Source of the DNA: Deltaproteobacteria bacterium
Lineage (GTDB): Bacteria; Desulfobacterota; Desulfobacteria; Desulfobacterales; JAFDCJ01
NCBI GenBank assembly: GCA_024277475.1
Contig: JAJRVC010000518.1
Location: forward strand, 1-7,662
DNA length: 7,662 nucleotides
Direction: 5' to 3'
Each line of letters opens with the position of its first letter. The stretch's first letter is position 1. The notes beneath the pieces were generated by a model. It searched no databases. It was not told the DNA's origin and worked only from the letters and a program-made list of their open reading frames with translations. Of the stretch, positions 5,130-7,662 are shown piece by piece. The position numbers were made by a program, and so were the translations under genes.

Positions 5130-6296
5130 CTATGCATTCTTCGGGCCCGGTGGCTTGCGCCGTTTCAGAGGATCCAACCACTGGGCGGCACCGACCAGGG
5201 TTATCAAGGCATCGTCGATGGCACCCAGCATCGGTATACTGTCCGGGAATAGATCAATGGGGGAAATCAGCCAGATAATCGCGATACCGGTTATGATGAT
5301 TTTTCGAATCCATACCGCGATTTCATCAAAGAGCGATTCAATTTTGAAAATAGCCGGATAGGGTGCCAGGAAAAAACCTCTTTCATCACCGTAAAGCTCC
5401 AGGATCCGGTGTTCCCGCACCAGCCGGTGGGAAATCGCCTGAGCAATTCCACCGGCCGTCGGGGCATTCAGGTCATATTGTTTGCCATATTCTCGCTGAA
5501 CAATGGCCAGGACACCATCTTCGGTGATAAAGCCGTCTATCAGCGCACGTTTGGCGATTCTCAGACTGCATTTAAACTCCAGGCGGTCGTCGACGGCGTG
5601 CAGCCTGCTGAGTACATTCTGCTGCCCGATAATATCGCCGTATTTGCTGAACTGCAGAGCGATTCCGGCCAGCATAGCAACAAATCCCAGACCGAATAAA
5701 AGAGAAGGCCTAGGATCGTGAGACAGGGTTTGCAGGGCAGGGATGAGAAAGGCCACCGCAACCAGTGCGAAACGGCGACCGGCTTTTTTCTGAGTAAAAG
5801 CGATGGAGGTAAAAAAGATAAGCAGCAAAATGCCCGGATTACGAAAGATATCTTGAATCCAGACGGGCAAAATACTTCCAATCCCGGCGGTGTCCTTCAG
5901 GCTGACTACATAATCCTTGAGTTGCCCCAGAAGACCATATGATACCTCCGGGGCCGGCGGAAGCCCTGCAATTCGACCAATGAGCAAGGTGACAGGTACA
6001 ATCAGAAGACCATGCAGAATGAGATTGATACCAACAGGGCGGCCCAGCAGATAAATTTCCCAGCAAAACCCGGCCACAAGGAAAATCGCAAGCATGCCGA
6101 CAAAAATACCCTGGTTATAGGTAAAGTATTTGTCTCCATACCAGGGGTCCTGTCCCATCAGCGCGATGGCCGCAATGTAACACAAGACGACGGCAAGCCA
6201 TTTCGGATCACCGATGCCGGCCACACCGGCGGGCTGCTCGCTCTTTATTTGCCGGTGGTTTTGGCCGGCAGATGCCTGTGGTGCCGTATCATTCAT
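5130..6296 (-). CDS. Polytopic membrane protein with C-terminal DUF1232 domain
   Basis: A 388-residue integral membrane protein. After a polar N-terminus (1-30), hydrophobic helices lie at about 33-49, 62-84, 88-110, 154-168, 175-190 and 197-215. A soluble segment (about 216-325) includes RLEFKCSLRIAKRALIDGF and LYGDERGFF, which I cannot assign. The C-terminus carries WLISPIDLFPDSIPMLGAID (342-361), the hallmark of DUF1232 (YkvA-type), inside a last hydrophobic stretch, and ends in a basic, proline-rich tail. DUF1232 has no firmly established biochemical function. The ATG overlaps the stop of the upstream TPR-like gene (ATGA, 6293-6296) and has only a weak SD, so translation is probably coupled. 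The order of six N-terminal helices, soluble domain and DUF1232 is much longer than the usual small DUF1232 protein. Confidence 0.85.
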   Translation of the reverse strand: MNDTAPQASAGQNHRQIKSEQPAGVAGIGDPKWLAVVLCYIAAIALMGQDPWYGDKYFTYNQGIFVGMLAIFLVAGFCWEIYLLGRPVGINLILHGLLIVPVTLLIGRIAGLPPAPEVSYGLLGQLKDYVVSLKDTAGIGSILPVWIQDIFRNPGILLLIFFTSIAFTQKKAGRRFALVAVAFLIPALQTLSHDPRPSLLFGLGFVAMLAGIALQFSKYGDIIGQQNVLSRLHAVDDRLEFKCSLRIAKRALIDGFITEDGVLAIVQREYGKQYDLNAPTAGGIAQAISHRLVREHRILELYGDERGFFLAPYPAIFKIESLFDEIAVWIRKIIITGIAIIWLISPIDLFPDSIPMLGAIDDALITLVGAAQWLDPLKRRKPPGPKNA

Positions 6297-7402
6297 AATT
6301 TTTTGGTCTTTTCGAGTTCCTGGATAAGGGCTTCAAGTTTTTTCTGTAGATCTTTTCGTTTTTGTTTACGATTCTGGACGATCTGTCGGCCTTCGATCCA
6401 GTGCCAACGATCAAGAATGTGGGTGTAAATAACCGCTCTCAAGGCTTTTGCCTCTTTCAAATCGACAAGTTCTTCACTTTCACAGATATCCAGGGCCTTG
6501 TCTCGGTAGACAACATCCGGGTGTTCGTCTTCTTCGTAGCCACCGAGTTTCCAAATCAGAACATACAATTTGGCCTGTTCCAGGCGCAATTTTTGATAGA
6601 GATCCGTTAAAGCGGCCTTTTTACCCTTCCCCGCCTGGGGGTGTTTTCTCTGAGCATCCAGTGCGTTGCAGGCGCTGTCAATTTGCTGTACAACGGTTTC
6701 AGCCTCCTGTCGATAGGCCTTTTTCGTTTCCGATGTGTAGGAGCGTATGCGGTCGGCAGCAGTTAAAAAGGCGCGGGCATAAAAAAAATTGGCAAAGGGA
6801 TCTTCCGGAAATGCGGTCAGATATACTTGGGCCGAAGTTTTCAACACATGAATACGGCCGGCGTCGGATAGCAGCTCCCAGTAACGATAATATACTTTAT
6901 GCCATAATTCCCAGTCTTTTTGCGGAATTTTCCCGAGCGCTGATTCAGCCGCCTTTATGGCTTCGGTTAATTTGCCTTCCTGGAAAAAAAGCTGATCGAT
7001 TCTGATTAATACCCCAAGCCAGGGCTTATTGCGGACATTGGCCGGTGTTGCCGCTTCTTCCATCATGGGGCCGCCGATACTCATGGGACCGGGATCCCGC
7101 GGAGCTGGTTTGAAAAAACGATAAAAAGGAAAAAAAACGATAACCAGGAACGCGGCAACCATGGTTAGAAGAAGCAAACGCAGTTTATCCGCAGAGGTGG
7201 ATGCATGAGGATTCAAAGCCAGTTCAATGGCCATGGGGTCATAGTCTTCTTCCCGGGCAATGGGTATTTTCTCATCTGCCCCGATGGTACCCGTTTTGGG
7301 TAAAAAGCCGATGGACGTCCTGGCATCCGTCTCCAGATGAATTTGAGCGTCAGGGGGAAAACGCCTTGCAGGCAGCTGGGGTTTATCTTGATTTGAGTTC
7401 AT
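6293..7402 (-). CDS. Single-pass membrane protein with TPR-like helical domain
   Basis: A 369-residue protein I cannot name. Residues 1-70 are polar and low-complexity. One membrane helix covers about 74-95 (LRLLLLTMVAAFLVIVFFPF). A Pro/Gly/Met linker (98-120) follows. Residues 125-340 are helical with TPR-like pairs, such as LIRIDQLFFQEGKLTEAIKA followed by AESALGKIPQ (132-161) and the segment ending AFPEDPFANFFYARAFL (197-213). The tail 341-369 is Lys/Glu-rich and coiled-coil-like. TPR-like domains usually mediate protein contacts, so a scaffold or assembly role is plausible; which side of the membrane the domain faces is unclear. The ATG has no good SD. No alternative ATG lies upstream in frame before a stop. 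Its stop overlaps the start of the DUF1232 gene, so the two products are probably made together. Confidence 0.8.
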   Translation of the reverse strand: MNSNQDKPQLPARRFPPDAQIHLETDARTSIGFLPKTGTIGADEKIPIAREEDYDPMAIELALNPHASTSADKLRLLLLTMVAAFLVIVFFPFYRFFKPAPRDPGPMSIGGPMMEEAATPANVRNKPWLGVLIRIDQLFFQEGKLTEAIKAAESALGKIPQKDWELWHKVYYRYWELLSDAGRIHVLKTSAQVYLTAFPEDPFANFFYARAFLTAADRIRSYTSETKKAYRQEAETVVQQIDSACNALDAQRKHPQAGKGKKAALTDLYQKLRLEQAKLYVLIWKLGGYEEDEHPDVVYRDKALDICESEELVDLKEAKALRAVIYTHILDRWHWIEGRQIVQNRKQKRKDLQKKLEALIQELEKTKKL

Positions 7403-7662
7403 CGCAAAGTTCGGGCATCGCCTTAACTTGAGCTATTTAATGTGAATAATTGAGCAAAATCCTAATAGCCAAATTTAGAACCAACCCCAAAGTTCTATTA
7501 TTTATCGTAAATAAAAAGGATAGGAAAGATTTAGCCAATAGTCAAACTTTTTAAGGAATCGCTGGAATTCCGATATAAGGATGAAACGAGAAACTTGTGA
7601 TTTCAGGAAAACTCTCAGGCGGGCTGCTCAAGAATTTTCGGTTACAGGTACATCGGTGTACT
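7403..7662. other. Upstream region of the TPR-like/DUF1232 operon
   Basis: This 260-bp AT-rich stretch has no convincing gene. It holds a candidate promoter (7517-7545), a dyad TAGAAC/GTTCTA with a 10-nt loop (7476-7497) that would lie in the mRNA leader, two copies of TAGCCAA on the plus strand about 60 bp apart, and at the edge the dyad GTACA-TCGG-TGTAC (7648-7661). A few codons at the right edge could be the tail or head of a neighbouring gene, but none can be established. Confidence 0.4.
7517..7545 (-). promoter_or_regulatory. Candidate sigma-70 promoter for the TPR-like/DUF1232 operon
   Basis: On the minus strand TTGACT (-35, 7540-7545; five of six) is followed after exactly 17 nt by TATCCT (-10, 7517-7522; four of six). 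The predicted start near 7510 gives a leader of about 108 nt. It is the only well-spaced pair I found upstream of 7402. Confidence 0.5.

Noticed and set aside
7581..7662. Plus-strand frame starting MKRETCDFRK and open to the window edge
   Set aside because: The only SD-like bases touch the ATG, the run is just 27 codons, and the residues look unlike a protein start I know.
7628..7662. Possible minus-strand gene tail ending YTDVPVTENS and a stop
   Set aside because: Only ten codons are visible, and other frames also end nearby, so no gene can be supported.
1..7662. CRISPR array, tRNA/rRNA, transposase, phage or toxin-antitoxin genes
   Set aside because: I looked on both strands and saw no spaced direct repeats, cloverleaf, transposase motif or paired small toxin-antitoxin genes.

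Overview
This 7.7-kb window is typical bacterial chromosome. Every gene I can support reads on the minus strand. Base composition is intermediate (roughly half GC by eye) and Shine-Dalgarno sites are strong (AAAGGAGG, AGGAGG, AGGAGC). The content is acyl-CoA beta-oxidation genes, a bTHX ribosomal peptide, a class 3 lipase, a DUF123/Uri nuclease and degenerate CWTCTGT heptad repeats. This mix suggests a Gram-negative bacterium, perhaps a Desulfobacterota (deltaproteobacterial) sulfate reducer or relative. That assignment is inference only; no 16S or other marker gene is present.

Layout in transcription order, from the right end to the left. 7662-7403 is a non-coding upstream region with one plausible sigma-70 promoter. 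7402-6293 encodes a single-pass membrane protein with a TPR-like helical domain. It overlaps by 4 bp (ATGA) with 6296-5130, a polytopic membrane protein ending in a DUF1232 domain. After 83 bp comes a GNAT acetyltransferase (5046-4552). A 294-bp gap follows, holding an 84-bp array of degenerate 7-bp repeats and the leader of the next gene. 4257-3343 is a class 3 lipase. 3213-3112 is a 33-residue bTHX (30S ribosomal protein THX) gene with its own strong promoter and SD. 3046 to about 2681 is a frame-broken reading frame of unknown identity. 2680-2219 is a DUF123 GIY-YIG-like (Uri) nuclease. 2218-2046 is a control region with several palindromes. 2045-1272 is a crotonase-fold enzyme and 1176-7 an acyl-CoA dehydrogenase.

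Functionally, the crotonase and acyl-CoA dehydrogenase very likely form one acyl-CoA-processing operon. The crotonase lacks both classical hydratase glutamates and looks more like the PaaG isomerase type. The TPR-like and DUF1232 membrane proteins are probably translationally coupled and may act together, but their role is unknown. The lipase, bTHX and DUF123 genes look like independent units.

I found no clear new system such as a defence island, CRISPR array, mobile element or biosynthetic cluster. The items most worth following are the coupled membrane pair, the frame-broken ORF between bTHX and DUF123, the heptad array, and the unusual active-site residues of the two beta-oxidation enzymes.
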